A stretch of DNA of 64,000 nt from Hyperoodon ampullatus (GCA_949752795.1 OX457058.1:152530353-152594352); one strand, 5' to 3'; positions 18,028-29,764 are shown, numbered from the stretch's first letter. Numbers and translations are program-made. The notes: a model not told the origin generated them from the letters alone.

Positions 18028-21000
18028 CATTCTCAAGTAGAACATCCACAGCCATAGTTGTCAGGTCTTTAGTACAAGCAGCCCGAAAGTCCTCAGTAGG
18101 AGCAGTGAATGTGCTAAGTCCTGTTAGCTTGTTGATGTAAACCATTCTTCCCAGGGCTATATCAAAATGCTGCTGCCAATCCAAAGAACATGTGTTGGAC
18201 TCTTCATTTTCAGAACAAGTTCTTGCTATAGATTCCTCACTCTGACAACAAGTTCCATTTTGGCCAGCTGTGGAATCTTCTCTGTGACTCACTAACATTC
18301 TACTCGGAGAGTCAGGACTTCCGATCTGTTGTTCTGAAGCTATAAGAACATCTGAATCCTTACCGATAACTGTAGAATGATCATAGGGTAGTACTAAAGG
18401 AGTTTCTGACATCACAGAGTTCTCTGTTGTATTGTTGTTAGAATATGTTTCACTGTCTTTATTGAAGGGATTACCCTGTGTGACAGAGTCCAACATTGGG
18501 ATGTTGCCACTTTCTGTTTTTTTATGCTCATTTTTAAATAACTTACAAGAATCTAGGGTTAACCCACTGGACAAGTCACTGTCTTTCCTACTGGAATCTG
18601 ATTGTGGAAGTTCATTAAAATGACTCGTCATCTCCATTGTTTGAGTCTCTCTTTCGGAGCCTTTCAATCTGGATAATTTAGAGGCTAGTGATTCAGGTGA
18701 CTTCTCAATATCCAAAGGCTTTCTGTTAAAATGAGATAACTCCTGTAGAGTTATAGGGCTTTCTCTTAAGCAAGGCATCTGTTCTTCCAAACAACTGTCT
18801 TCCTTGGAGAATGGTAACTTTTCTGAATAAAACATGTGACTTACTGGTCGACAACTACTATTTGAATCATCATGTTTCACAGTAGTGATTTTACAAATAC
18901 CAGAGTTGTCTAAGTGGTTTTTGTCTTTCCACAGAATGTCAGGTTCAACCTGAGGATTGAGATTGGTAGTGATTTCTAAAGTGATATTTTCCTCCACTTC
19001 TGTATTCAGAGGATTTTTAACCTTCCCATATTGCCTCTTAAACTTCTCTAAAGATCCTAGTTGTGAACTTAAGCTTAGCTTCTTATGAGCTATGGGTTTG
19101 GCAGAACAAATCAACTTACCTGTCTTCTTACTACCATTTGAAACATGTCTACCCCAAGAGAAAGAGGATGCGTCAGGTAGTAAGCAACCTGTGTGTGATT
19201 TTTTACTACTTTCCTGAAAAATAGCAAAATTTTCGTAAGTTGCTATAGGTTTGTTCTCTAGCCCATAACTTATATTTGTTCTGCACAATCTTTTGTTGGG
19301 CAGTTGAGCAAATTCTTTACTTAAAGTGGTGGTTAAATCTTTGGTGTTTGGAGTCTCAAATGAATGGCATGTTCTATTTCCAAATATTTCCTTGGCACTC
19401 ACAAGACCAGGTTGAACATAATTTTTAAATAAATGTTCTGTTTCAGTTAATTTAGTTTGCTCATTTTGTACCACATGAGTTATGAAACCCGTGGAACATA
19501 ATTTAACTTGCCCATAACTAAAAACATTTATTCTTCTACAATTACTAGGTTCTTTTTTTCTTTTCTCTTCTTCTCTCTGAGCACCATGTGCTCCCGATAA
19601 TGTTGTCTCAACAGGCAGAGGTTGGCATCCCATTTCAGTAGCATCTTTAAATCTCTCTGGTTGATTCTGAATTCTATTATTTTTCAGGATGTTGGCAACC
19701 ATGCCATTAGCAGTAGTACTTACTTTCTGTATTTCTAGACCTTCTTCACTCCCCTCAAAATGATAAAGTGTCTGAAAAGGGCTTGCAAATCCCATTTCAG
19801 TAGCATCTTTAAATCTCTCTGGTTGATTCTGAATTCTGTTATTTTTCAGGATGTTGGCAGCCATGCCATTAGCAGTAGTACTTACTTTCTGTATTTCTAG
19901 ACCTTCTCCACTCCCCTCAAAGTGATAAAGTGTCTGAAAAGGGCTTGCAAACATTTCTGAACTGGTTCCACGTGGATTTTCTGAAGAGTTAAGTTCCAAG
20001 CAAGATTTTTTATGTTTCTCATTTGCTCCTGATTCTGATGCTTCAGCTGTCTCTTGTTCTAAGATCCTTGACTCTGAGCAAGCGCTATCTTCGTTTTGTA
20101 AAGATGACTCCATTTTACTATGGGCTGGCCCATCGGATTTGTAAGTGTACAAAAATGAATCATTTGTCTTTTTTCTGATAGCTTCCGAATCCCTAGAATT
20201 CTGTGTGCTTATGTTTTCTACAGGAGCTTTTCTTTTCACAGCTTTTGATTGCAAATTAAACATTTCACAGGAATCCAAAATATTATTACATGCTTCTTGG
20301 AAATTGACCTGGTCACACTTCTCATCAGAGGACACTTGCTTCTGAAGAGTGGCACTAAATAAACTAAACTCATTTTCTTCACTAAATTCCTTAAGGTCTT
20401 CACTTGATAATTCCACAAATAATTTTTCTTTCTTTAAAAACATTTTTACTCCTTCCTGAATACAAACCAAAACAGTATCCCAGTTCTGAAACTCAATCAG
20501 AGTTTTTGCTGGCTCCAGGCATACATCATACTCACAGAAGTGGCACTGCATGTTGATTACATATATACCATGGAGTTCTGGGTTAGACCGATGCCGAGGA
20601 CTTGAATTCGTTTGCCTACTGGCAGAGCCGTTCTTTGGCTTGCATATAATGCTTTCTTTCCTTAATAAAAAGTCAATGAGTTTATGCAACTTTGTCCTTA
20701 AAACTAGCCTCTTGTTCACAAACAAAAACTGCATATTCTTATTATAATGTGCTTCAGAGCTGATATAGCCACTAAGCTCAAACTCCTTATATTTAAAATC
20801 TATTTCTCTTAACTTTTGGGACTTACCCAGTCCATAAATTTGACAAAATCGGGAACATATGTCTTTGGTTTTAGGGAGCTGAAGAACCATGGAACCAGAA
20901 ACATCATTTCTCAAAGAGAAAGAAATGGAAGGGTGCATAAGTGAGAGAGCTTCTATCCTCTGCCTAACCTTCTCAAACTCCAGTCTAGGATCCATGCATT

Positions 21001-21541
21001 TCCTCCTTACAGGTAACTGATAAAACAGGTTATATACGGTGACTGTTGTCCCAGCACTTGGTCGAGTCAAGTCAGCTTCACAAGCTTTCAGGACTTTTCC
21101 ATTCTGAAACAGCTTCACAAAAGTTTTCATTGACTTGTTTTTCTTGGATGAAATTTCCACAGCACTGGCCATGTCAGCTATATTGGCCAAGGCCTCCCCT
21201 CGGAAACCATAAAACCTTGGGTTCTCCAAGTCCTGTACAGAGTCGCATTTACTAGTGAAATAACGATTTCCCACCTTGTCTACATCATCACTCCCCATCC
21301 CAAATCCACTGTCTATCACCTGAACTTGGAAGGTTTCCATGTTTACCCTGACAGCCACACATTTTGCTTCAGCATCAATACTATTGAGGGCAAGCTCCTC
21401 AACACACTGGCCTAAGGAGCATATAGCCAAACCAGAACGCAACCTGGCTTGTACTTCAACTGGCAAGCACTTGATCATGGCAGGTAGAAAGCTGGTGAGA
21501 AAGCCAGGCACTGGTTCCCTTTTCTGACTGGAAATAATTGC
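18028..21541 (-). CDS. MLH3: MLH3 exon 2: start codon and most of the DNA mismatch repair protein Mlh3
   Basis: MLH3 is a MutL homologue that pairs with MLH1 to form the MutLgamma nicking endonuclease, which acts in meiotic crossover resolution and in mismatch repair in the nucleus. The exon starts after an acceptor (...CCCATAG) at 21542-21543. The first in-frame ATG is at 21478, and translation is open for 1150 codons to the donor G|GTAAGTA at 18027. The N-terminus carries the GHKL ATPase motifs: the helix with E28 and N32, the DSGFG motif at residues 56-60, and a later GFRGEAL motif. The middle is the long, poorly conserved linker typical of MLH3, ending in a conserved patch ([20 protein letters not shown]). 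Coding continues in exons 3 to 9 at lower coordinates. Residues about 510-617 are two near-identical 54-residue copies (separate entry). The reading frame in front of the ATG is open for 11 codons but has no ATG, so 21478 is the start. Confidence 0.97.
19627..19950 (-). repeat. MLH3: 162-bp coding tandem duplication inside MLH3 exon 2
   Basis: Two head-to-tail units, 19627-19788 and 19789-19950, each 162 bp (54 codons). They differ at four positions, all transitions, or about 97.5% identity. Both contain the peptide [12 protein letters not shown] and end with [10 protein letters not shown]. Two of the differences change the protein (Gly/Glu and Ala/Val) and two are silent. The unit is in frame and free of stops, so MLH3 would be lengthened by 54 residues within its linker. 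Confidence 0.96.
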
Positions 21542-22579
21542 CTATGGGAGGAAAAACAAAACAAAACACACACACACACACATTTAAAGCTTCGGAGTTA
21601 CACGGCATCAACCATTTCTCTCAAGCTTTATAAAGAAATATTTGAGGTAAATGAAATCTCTTAGTAAACCACATTGTAAAACAAAACAAAACAAATTATA
21701 GCTCTGATCTCTAGGCAGATCACACAGCTCTTGTTTGGTGCAGTGATTTTAACATCCAAAACAGCATTCATAATTTCACTGCTCCTCTCTAAATCCCATA
21801 TGCCCTAAAGTGAAATCATAATCACACTTGAAGTTGACCTGCAAAGACATGTTCAAAATGCTAATCACTTCACCAAAAACAGATGCCTAAATTCCACTAA
21901 GAAACATTAGCTAGAAATTATTCATGAAGAAAAAGTCCAAGCTAGTTTCATAATATTTATACATTACACAATAACCATGGCTTTTAGAAAAAACTTATAA
22001 TGAAGTGTTAAGACACTGTAATAACTAGGGTGAAGGAACAAGAGGAAATAAAATAAAATTGTCAAGAAGAGATTAAAATTAATAATAATAATTATTATTA
22101 TTGGCTAAATGTAGTTATCTCAGGGGAAACAGACTAAGAACAGGGAAGGATAGGGCAGGAAAATTCCTTGTCATTATAAGCCGTTCTGTATTTGATTTTT
22201 AAATCTTGTTCATGTATAACTTTGATAAGTTTTCAGAAGGCCCTTACTATTATTTTGTATTTTGGTCTTTACAGATGGCTTCAAACTACCTTGGCAATAA
22301 TCATGATGGCAAGGGGCTGTTTAAACTTGATTTTAAGTTTTCTGACAGGTAAAAAAAAAATAAGATTATAGTGCAATTAAAGGTCCCCTCCCTTCACAGC
22401 TGAGAGCAGCATGGGGGGGGGGACCTCTCGCAAGTGGTAGGGCTAGTTTTTCAAACCCGGTAAAATCACAGTGATAACTGCAGATCTGACGATTTCTAAC
22501 GTCATGAACTTTGCAGCCGGCAAAAAATGAGAGGTAAACGTTTAATAAGTATTCCGACTGCTTCCCAACTCAACGATTT
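21542..22579 (-). other. MLH3: MLH3 intron 1 (probable)
   Basis: AT-rich sequence between exon 2 and the CpG island. It contains a short (CA)n run at 21568-21583, 25 bp from the exon 2 acceptor. No exon or young repeat was seen. Confidence 0.65.
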
Positions 22580-23110
22580 CCTGATTATATCCCAGTCCTT
22601 TCAGGGCTCCTGGGACAAATGGGACGACTCCATCCGGGTTCTGAGCTAATAAGAAAGCTTCGGGGAGCAGGGCGGAGGCCGCCTACCCCGCCAGACCCAA
22701 GCTCCACCCCCATCCCCTCCCCCAGCTGGCAACCAGAAACCCCAGCCTGCCCAGGTTCGGGCGCCCCGCTGAAGACAGGCCAGGGGGCCTCCCGGAGCCC
22801 CTGCGCAGCGGGCCCGTAAAGTTGGCCCGCAGCGGTCGCCAGGGCCCTTCTTGTGGTAGAAGAGCTCCCGGAATCATCCTTTCGTCGCGTGCTTTTCCCC
22901 AAGTCACCTCGTATCGCGCCTCAACAACTCCCTGACACCAACCGCCTCGGACGCCGGACGCGCGCACGTTGCCTCGCAAGGCTCGTGCACGCGAGGCTCA
23001 TGCACGCGCGAGCCCGCGAGCATGCGCTTCTCAGCTGCCCCGCCGAGAACATCCTCTCGTCCCTGACACCCCAGTGCGCATGCGCACCAGGTGTTCCCGG
23101 CTTCGGTACT
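22580..23110 (-). promoter_or_regulatory. MLH3: MLH3 CpG-island promoter with probable non-coding exon 1
   Basis: A GC- and CpG-rich, repeat-free stretch about 1.1 kb upstream of the exon 2 acceptor. This is where MLH3 transcription should begin. A plausible exon 1 donor is GAG|GTGACT at 22906-22907, which would put exon 1 at about 22908-23050. This is inferred from base composition and one splice motif, so the exact start site is unknown. Open frames on both strands here look like CpG-island artefacts. Confidence 0.6.
23075..23086. promoter_or_regulatory. Palindromic NRF-1-type site in the MLH3 promoter
   Basis: TGCGCATGCGCA is a perfect palindrome and matches the NRF-1 consensus YGCGCAYGCGCR at every position. 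It sits at the upstream edge of the CpG island, and further CATGCGC half-matches occur just downstream in the MLH3 direction (around 23020). NRF-1 sites are common in CpG-island housekeeping promoters. Binding is inferred from sequence only. Confidence 0.6.
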
Positions 23111-23294
23111 CATGTGTCCCAAGGTCTCTTCTCACTAGTACCCCGAATTCTCAATCCTTATCCCGTTTTAGCATGGCGTGAAAAGCTGTTTCTAGCAATT
23201 TTGTTTTTTTCTTCTTTCCCCTTCTCTCATCTCTCCTTTGCACGTACTACCATTTAATTCAATATATATTTTATTTGCTTTTCGTCTATCTTCT

Positions 23295-23420
23295 CTCACT
23301 AGAATGTAAGCTATATGAAGGTATGGATTTTGTCTATTCTTGTTTGCTGCTGTAACCCCATGGCAAGAACAGTGCCTGGCTTATGTTAGGTACTCAATTA
23401 ATTAATAAATCCAAAGGCTT
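23295..23420 (+). mobile_element. L2 3' end
   Basis: The passage 'ctagaatgtaagctatatga', 'ccatggcaagaacagtgcctggc' and 'ggtactcaattaattaataaat' follows the L2 3' consensus. Confidence 0.75.
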
Positions 23421-23739
23421 CCATCTTAGAGATCTATAGTATTATTTCAGAGCTGGAAAAGACCGAGAAACTATATAGCTCTATTCTTAATTTACAGATG
23501 AGGACAACAAGACTCCCTTCATTGACTTTTTTGGTATCTTCCCAATACCACCGCAGCTTTCTTTTCTAATGGAATGAGAGTGGAACTCTAAGGGCATTGT
23601 GAGAATAGGTGTTTTGGGACTCGTTAACCAACCTTCAGTTTTTGCTTTGTCCTGTTTTCATTGAAACCTTGTATTTAAAAAAAATTGGAATTTATGACAA
23701 ATTTGTCAAACCCAATAAGCATTTGATATATACTTTTTT

Positions 23740-23940
23740 TTTTTTTTTGCTGTACGCTGGCCTCTCCCTGCTGTGGCCTCTCCCGTTGCGGAGCACAGAC
23801 TCCGGACGTACAGGCTCAGCAGCCATGGCTCACGGGCCCAGCCACCCCGCGGCACGTGGGATCCTCCCGGACCAGGGCACGAACCCGTGTCCCCTGCATC
23901 GGCAGGTGGACTCTCAACCACTGCGCCACCAGGGAAGCCC
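23740..23940 (-). mobile_element. CHR-type tRNA-derived SINE
   Basis: An antisense short-subfamily copy with a T-tract at its left. TGATATATACTTTTTTT is repeated on both sides (from 23724 and from 23941). Confidence 0.92.
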
Positions 23941-24019
23941 TGATATATACTTTTTTTAATGGCTGACTAAACCAAATCAGGAGATATCTTAAGTCTGATG
24001 AAGCAAAATGCTTATTGCT

Positions 24020-24410
24020 TGTATTAGTTTGCTAAGGCTGCCATATCAAAGTACTAAACTGGGTGGCTTAAACAACAGAAATTTATTTTGTCACAGTTCT
24101 GGAGGCTAGAAATCTGAGATCAAAGTATTGAAATGATGATTTCTTCTGGGGCCTCTTTCCTTGGCTGGTAAAATTGCTGTCTTCTCCCTCGGTCTTCACA
24201 TGTTCTTTCCTCTGTGCACACAGGGCTGTGTCCAAATTTCCTCTTCTTATAAGAACGCTGGGGCATATTGGATTAGGGCCCACCCTAATGACCTCATTTA
24301 ACCTTAATTACCTCTATAAAAGCCCTGTCTCCAAGTGTAGTCCCATACTGAGGTATCCAGAGTTAGGACTCAACATATGAATTTGGGGGTGGGGGGATAA
24401 TATAGCCCAT
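24020..24410. mobile_element. Old mammalian interspersed repeat
   Basis: The block begins 'ttagtttgctaaggctgcca' and contains 'gtggcttaaacaacagaaat' and 'cacagttctggaggctagaa', text shared by a frequent mammalian repeat. I cannot name the family with confidence. Confidence 0.55.
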
Positions 24411-24739
24411 AACATCAATTTATGTGAATTCCTTATGCAGAGGACAGGAATGACAGCAGAAACTCCAGAAAATGAAAAACAATTAGTCCAAAATACCATT
24501 TGAACAGCTAACAAATTGAACTTGTGGTATTTGTTCTTATTAGGTGCAATTTCCTGAAGAAAAGTTCATGGAAGCTATTAAAAAGAAATGATTAAAAGTA
24601 ACTCTTTTTCTTTCAGATTTCTTTAAATTACCTCAAAATTCTCTTCCCAAAGATGTTTATTAAGTAAATACCTCTTATTTTGCCCAAAATGAAGTTTACC
24701 AAAAAGAAAATAAGTATCCTACACGGAAGGTTCTGTGTT

Positions 24740-24745
24740 TTTATT
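24740..24745 (-). terminator. ACYP1: ACYP1 poly(A) signal
   Basis: AATAAA on the minus strand, 182 bp beyond the ACYP1 stop, implies a 3' UTR of about 200 bp. Confidence 0.75.
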
Positions 24746-24926
24746 GATTAGAATTGTGTACAGTTGTAATCTTTCCATCATATACATAATATACAGTAAC
24801 TATCAAATATCTGATACTAAAATAACTTACTTACAAATTCTAATATTGAACACAGAATAATTCTATCCCTATTAAAAATAAAAAAACAAAACCACTGAGT
24901 ATCTTGGAAAATTTAAATTCAGACCA

Positions 24927-25142
24927 TTATTTCACAATTTGGAAATCTGAGTAATCCAACTTTAAGATGACTTTCTCATTGTTGAAGCTTGCTCTGTCAA
25001 TGTGCGATTTGGGACTTCCTCTTGTCTCAAGCCATTCCTGCATATGACGTACTTTGGAGGTGGGACCTTGCAATTGTCCTTGCACTGTGCCCTGGTCAGT
25101 GTTCTGGACCCAGCCTACTAATCCGAGCTTTTTACCCTCAGC
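24927..25142 (-). CDS. ACYP1: ACYP1 terminal coding exon: acylphosphatase-1
   Basis: ACYP1 hydrolyses the carboxyl-phosphate bond of acylphosphates; it is a small cytosolic enzyme with the ferredoxin-like acylphosphatase fold. This 216-bp exon follows an acceptor (CTTAG) at 25143-25144 and encodes 71 residues plus TAA. It begins [15 protein letters not shown], where the Asn (residue 42 counting Met; Asn41 of the mature enzyme) is one of the two catalytic residues. It continues [20 protein letters not shown] and ends [14 protein letters not shown]. Together with the upstream exon it gives exactly 99 residues, the usual family length, with no frame damage. The muscle isoenzyme ACYP2 is related, but the residues and the synteny favour ACYP1. 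Confidence 0.97.
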   Translation of the reverse strand, partial: AEGKKLGLVGWVQNTDQGTVQGQLQGPTSKVRHMQEWLETRGSPKSHIDRASFNNEKVILKLDYSDFQIVK

Positions 25143-26710
25143 CTAAGGGAAAGAAAAAGACAAGAGAGAGAAATCCAGTGAGACCGAACAAAACAAAATT
25201 AGACTACAATCTCTTGCCAGAATCTTGGCCTAGAATCAAGCCACTGAAACTAATTAGATATTGTCCAGAACAGTCAAAACAGAACTACAGCAAGGAGAAT
25301 CTCATTGCTGATCTTAACATGCAGTGTTGACCACTTGACTCCATTTCCTTCTTCCACCCTATAAAACCAGGCACCAGAATTTTTCACTATGTCATCAATT
25401 TGGTTAAGTAGTAAAGATTTAAGACCAAATCAGATGCTTTCAAAATGATTCCCTAAGGATGACTGTTGTTAGGATACTGGAGTATATCTTGTTCATTTTC
25501 TGTCTCCTAATCAAGAATCTACTGGGTTTATTAAACAGAAAAAGCATGAAGCTATTTGATCCTTCTTTTTTTCTTTAACCAAAACCACACCTAAACAAAT
25601 CCAGATGATTAAGTGTCCAATATCTCTTTAAAGATCATTAGAGAGTATTTTACAATTTCCTGGGCAACGCAATCCACTGTTCTCACTGTAAAGAAACTGT
25701 CTAACCCAAGGTCTTTATGTTGCATCCAAAGCCCACTTTCTCTCATCCTCCTAGAGAAGGAAAAAGCAGCTGGTGATCAGCCTCTAAACACCAAAGTTTC
25801 ATGAGACTACATTAACTATTGTTTTCACTTGACTTTCTTCTGTCTAAATAATCACAATGTCTTTAATGTTGCATAAGCTTATGAAAATCATCTAATCACT
25901 GTAGTTGCTCTTTTCTTAGACTTTCCAATGCTCTTTCCTTTAAATCATTAACTGTGGAATGACTGAAAATTGGGGAAAGGTAGCAATGTTTTAGAGGCAA
26001 TTTTATTTTTGTAAAATTTCCAATTAAGGATATTATAAAAGTTATTGATTGTTACATTCTATCTAAATAGAAGGGGTTAGATTACAAAAGAAAACGGGAG
26101 TTAACTTGATTGCATGTCCAAATGCCAGACTAGTGACCTAGTAAATATGGGAAATTGCTGGAGTTGGCCAAAGAAAATGTTATGCATAGCAAAACTATGT
26201 TTGATGAGGAACTGAAGTATTCATCAAATCAGTTAACGTTCAAGGCAAAGACTTGTTTGCATAATGAACAAAAGAGATTTTGGTCAAATAAATAACAGTT
26301 TAAAGGATACAGAGGAAATTAAGGAATGAAGAAAAATAAGAGATACCTACAGCATGATTGAGTGTTGTAGATTGTGGCACATTAAAAAAGAATGCAGAGA
26401 ATGGATTTGAATAAGACTCCACATCCAGCTGACTTTGTGTAACAACTGCACTCTTCTACTTCTTTTAACCTAGGGGAATGGGCTATCCCTAGTTCTTAGT
26501 TACCTTATATGGTAATTAGCTATAGGAATGATTGTGTTGAGTTTTGAGCAGGAGGTTATAACAGTACTGCTCAAAACTAAGTTATTTAAATTTTAAATTG
26601 CAATATGATTTATCTGAACTCTGAGAATGAACAAAACACTCCAACTTTGACTGGTGTTGAGAATGGGGATTTCCTATGGGTTTTATTTGTGCACTCGATT
26701 CTGTTCTTAT

Positions 26711-26742
26711 TATATATATATATACACACACACACACATATG
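26711..26742. repeat. (TA)n(CA)n microsatellite
   Basis: A compound tract of TA and CA units at the tail end of a minus-strand SINE. Confidence 0.85.
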
Positions 26743-26744
26743 TA

Positions 26745-26942
26745 TATTTATTTATTTGGTTGCACCAGGTCTTAGTTGCGGCAGGTGGGCTCCTTAGTTG
26801 CAGCTCACCAGCTCCTTAGTTGTGGCATGCGAACTCTTAGTTGTAGCATTAATGTGGGATCTAGTTTCCTGACCAGGGATCGAACCCAGGCCCCTTGTAT
26901 TGGGAGCACGGAGTCTTATCCACTGTGCCATCAGGGAAGTCC
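26745..26942 (-). mobile_element. tRNA-derived SINE, older subfamily
   Basis: An antisense copy: 'ttggttgcaccaggtcttag' through 'tgtgccatcagggaagtccc'. It is more diverged than the CHR copies elsewhere. Imperfect flanks 'ctgttcttat' and 'ctgtttttat'. Confidence 0.8.
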
Positions 26943-27129
26943 CTGTTTTTATTTTTAAATGATAACATAATATTGCTGAGTCATGTTCAGTTTTGAATAT
27001 ATATCTAAACAAGTGAGCAGTGTTTTCTCCTAAGAAAATTCCAAAAAGCTAATTCTCCCTCATAATAATATTTCTGCTTGGATGGTCATCTGGAAACATT
27101 TTAACAAATATAATCACCAACTCTAGTCT

Positions 27130-27640
27130 CAATCTAAAAAGAAAGTACCCTCAAACCAATAACCTAGACTTCCACCTTAGGAAATTAGAAAGAGAAGAGC
27201 AAACTGAATCCAAAACAAGCACAAAAAGGAAATAATAAGGATTAGAGCAGGAGTTAATAGACATAGAAAAAAGAAAGAAAAAAAGAAAGGAAGGAAGAAA
27301 GGAAAGCAGGAAGAAAGAAAAAATAAATGAAACCAAAAGTTGATTCTTTAAAAAGACCAACAAAGTTGTCAAACCTTAAGCTAGCCTGATCAATAAAAAA
27401 AAGAGAGAAGGCTCAAAGTACTAAAATCAGAAATGAAAGAGGGGACATTACCACCAACCTTACAAAAAAAAAAAAGGATAATAAGGGAATAATATGAACA
27501 ACTGTATTCTAACAAATTAGATACCTTAGATTAAAAGAGCAGATACCTAGAAAGACTCAAAAACTACAGAAACTGAATTAAGAAGAAATAGAAAATCTGA
27601 ATAGACCTATAACAAGAGATTGAATTAGTAATCAAAAACT
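27130..27640 (+). mobile_element. L1 ORF2 fragment (degenerate)
   Basis: The A-rich strand contains 'aatcagaaatgaaagagggg' and 'acattaccaccaaccttaca', recognisable L1 ORF2 text, but stops break it throughout. A purine-only tract lies at about 27265-27325. Confidence 0.65.
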
Positions 27641-28355
27641 GCCCATGATATGTCAATGGACATTTAGGTTGGTTCCATGTCCTGGCTATTGTAAATAGTG
27701 CTGCAGTGAACACTGTGGTGCACGTCTCTTTTTGAATTATGGTTTTCTCAGGGTATATGCCCAGTAGTGGGATTGCTGGGTCCTATGGTAGTTCTATTTT
27801 TAGTTTTTTAAGGAACCTCCATACTGTTTTCCATAGATGTGGCACATAAATACAACAGAATATTACTCAGCCATAAAAGAAATGAAATTGAGTTATTTGT
27901 AGTGAGGTGGATGGACCTAGAGTCTGTCATACAGAGTGAAGTAAGTCAGAATGAGAGAAACAAATACTGTATGCTAACGCATATAGATGGAATCTAAAAA
28001 AAAAAAAATTGTACTGATGAACCTAGTTGCAGGGCAGGAATAAAGAGGTAGACATAGAGAATGGACTTGATGACATGGGGTGGGAGGGCAAAGCTGGGGT
28101 GAAGTGCGAGTAGCATCGACGTACATACACTACGGAATGTTAAATAGTTGGCTGGTGGGAAGCAGCAGCATAGCACAGGGAGATCAGCTCAGCGCTTTGC
28201 GATGACCTAGAGGGTTGGGATAGGGAGGATGGGAGGGAGGCTCAAGAGGGAGGGGATGTGGGGAAGTGTGTATGGGTGTGGCTGATTCGCTTTGTTGTGC
28301 AAATGAAACTAACATGGGATTGTGAAGCAATTATACTCCAATAAAGATGTATTAA
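27641..28355 (+). mobile_element. L1 with inverted 5' segment
   Basis: The segment 27845-28355 is a sense L1 3' end, from 'gaatattactcagccataaa' to 'actccaataaagatgtatta'. The segment 27641-27840 is L1 sequence from just upstream of that part, in the opposite orientation. The change of strand occurs at about 27838-27845. Confidence 0.8.
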
Positions 28356-28356
28356 A

Positions 28357-28712
28357 GGGCTTCCCTAGTGGTGCAGTGGTTAAGAATCTGCCTGCCAATG
28401 CAGGGGACAGGGGTTCGAGCCCTGGTCTGGGAAGATCCCACATGCTGCGGAGCCTGTGCGCCACAACTACTGAAGTTCACGTGCCACAACTACTGAGCCT
28501 GTGCTCTAGAGCCCACGAGCCATAACTACTGAGCCCACGAGCCACAACTACTGAAGCCCGCGCGCCTAGAGCCCGTGCTCCGCAACAAGAAAAGCCACCG
28601 CAATGAGAAGCCCGCGCACCACAACAAAGAGTAGCCCCTGCTCACCACAACTAGAGAAAGCCCGTGTGCAGCAACTAAGACCAGAAGCAGCCAAAAATAA
28701 ATAAATTTATAT
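28357..28712 (+). mobile_element. CHR-type SINE, long form
   Basis: It begins GGGCTTCCCTAGTGGTGCAG directly after the L1 tail and ends 'gcagccaaaaataaataaat'. It is the long subfamily, with repeated 'ccacaactactga' units. Confidence 0.88.
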
Positions 28713-29240
28713 TTTAAAAAATGGGCAAAGGATTTGGAGACATTTCTCCAAAGAAGAAATATCTTCTTTCATGTGCCAATAAGCACATGAAAAGATGTTC
28801 AACACCATTAATCATTAGAAGGCAAACGAAACCACAATGAGGGTATACACATACACCAGAATATTACAGAGACTTAAAAAGGAAGGAAATTTGAACAGAT
28901 GCTACAACATGGATGACTCTTAAGGATGTTATGCTAGTGAAATATGCAAGTCAGGAAAAAAACCAAATACTATATGATTCTACTTATATGAGTTACCTAG
29001 AGTAGTCAAATTCATAGAGACAGAAAGTAGAACTGTAACTGCCAGGTACAGGGAAGGGGAATCAGGAGTTATTGTTTAATGAGTACAGAGTTTCAGCTTT
29101 GCAAGATGAAAAGAGTTCTGTGGATGGATGATGGTGATGGTACCACAACAATATGAATGTACTTAAGGTCACTGAACTGTACACTCAAAATGGTTAAAAT
29201 GGCAAATTTTACATTATGTATATTTTACCACAGTTAAAAA
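28713..29240 (+). mobile_element. Old L1 3' region
   Basis: It begins with L1 ORF2 text ('aaatgggcaaaggatttgga', 'catttctccaaagaagaaat') and ends in an A-rich tail near 29235. It is diverged and not coding. Confidence 0.65.
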
Positions 29241-29764
29241 AAATGTGTTCTATAGTTTCCAAATATTTGGGAATTTTCCAGTTTTCTGTTATTGATGGCA
29301 GTTTAGTTTCATTATGGTCATAGGAGAACATGCTTTATATGACTTAAATCCTTTTAAATTTATTGATACCTCAAAACAAAACAAAACAACAAAAAACCAC
29401 AATGAGATACCACTTCACACTCACCAGGATGGCTATAATAAAGAAGACAGACAATAACAATTGTTGACAATTTGGAGAAATTGGAATTTTCATGCATTGA
29501 TAGTGGGACTGTAAAATGGTGCAGCTGCTTTGGAAAACTGCTTTGGCAGTTCCTCAAAAAGTTATACATGGAGTTATGTGACCCAGCAATCTACTCCTAG
29601 GTATATATACCCAAGGGAATTGAAAACAATGTTTACATAAAAACAGGTACATAAATGTTCACAGCATCATTATTTATAACAGATAAAAAGTAGAAACAAC
29701 CTAAATGTCCATGAATTGATGATTGGATATATACAATGTATTATATCCATACAGTGGAGTATTT

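Larger units (their letters stand above)
23111..24719. other. Intergenic: MLH3 promoter to ACYP1 3' end
   Basis: It holds an L2 tail (about 23295-23420), a CHR-type SINE and a mammalian-wide repeat at about 24020-24410. No gene is supported. Confidence 0.75.

Noticed and set aside
19627..19950. Assembly artefact as the explanation for the MLH3 duplication
   Set aside because: The copies differ at four sites and the frame is kept, which is unlike an exact assembly duplication. It is not fully excluded: two divergent alleles placed in tandem could look like this, so the read-level check is stated in the finding.
21479..21511. 11 extra N-terminal codons for MLH3 ([10 protein letters not shown]...)
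   Set aside because: The frame is open but begins with GTG, not ATG. The ATG at 21478 gives the standard MIKC... start.
22853..23257. 134-residue open frame on the plus strand upstream of MLH3, and similar frames around 33000 and 37800
   Set aside because: All lie in CpG islands, where stop codons are rare by composition. They show no domain, no coherent codon bias and no splice context.
27265..27325. Purine-only tract as a possible regulatory or triplex element
   Set aside because: It lies within a degenerate L1 block and looks like simple A/G-rich low-complexity sequence.
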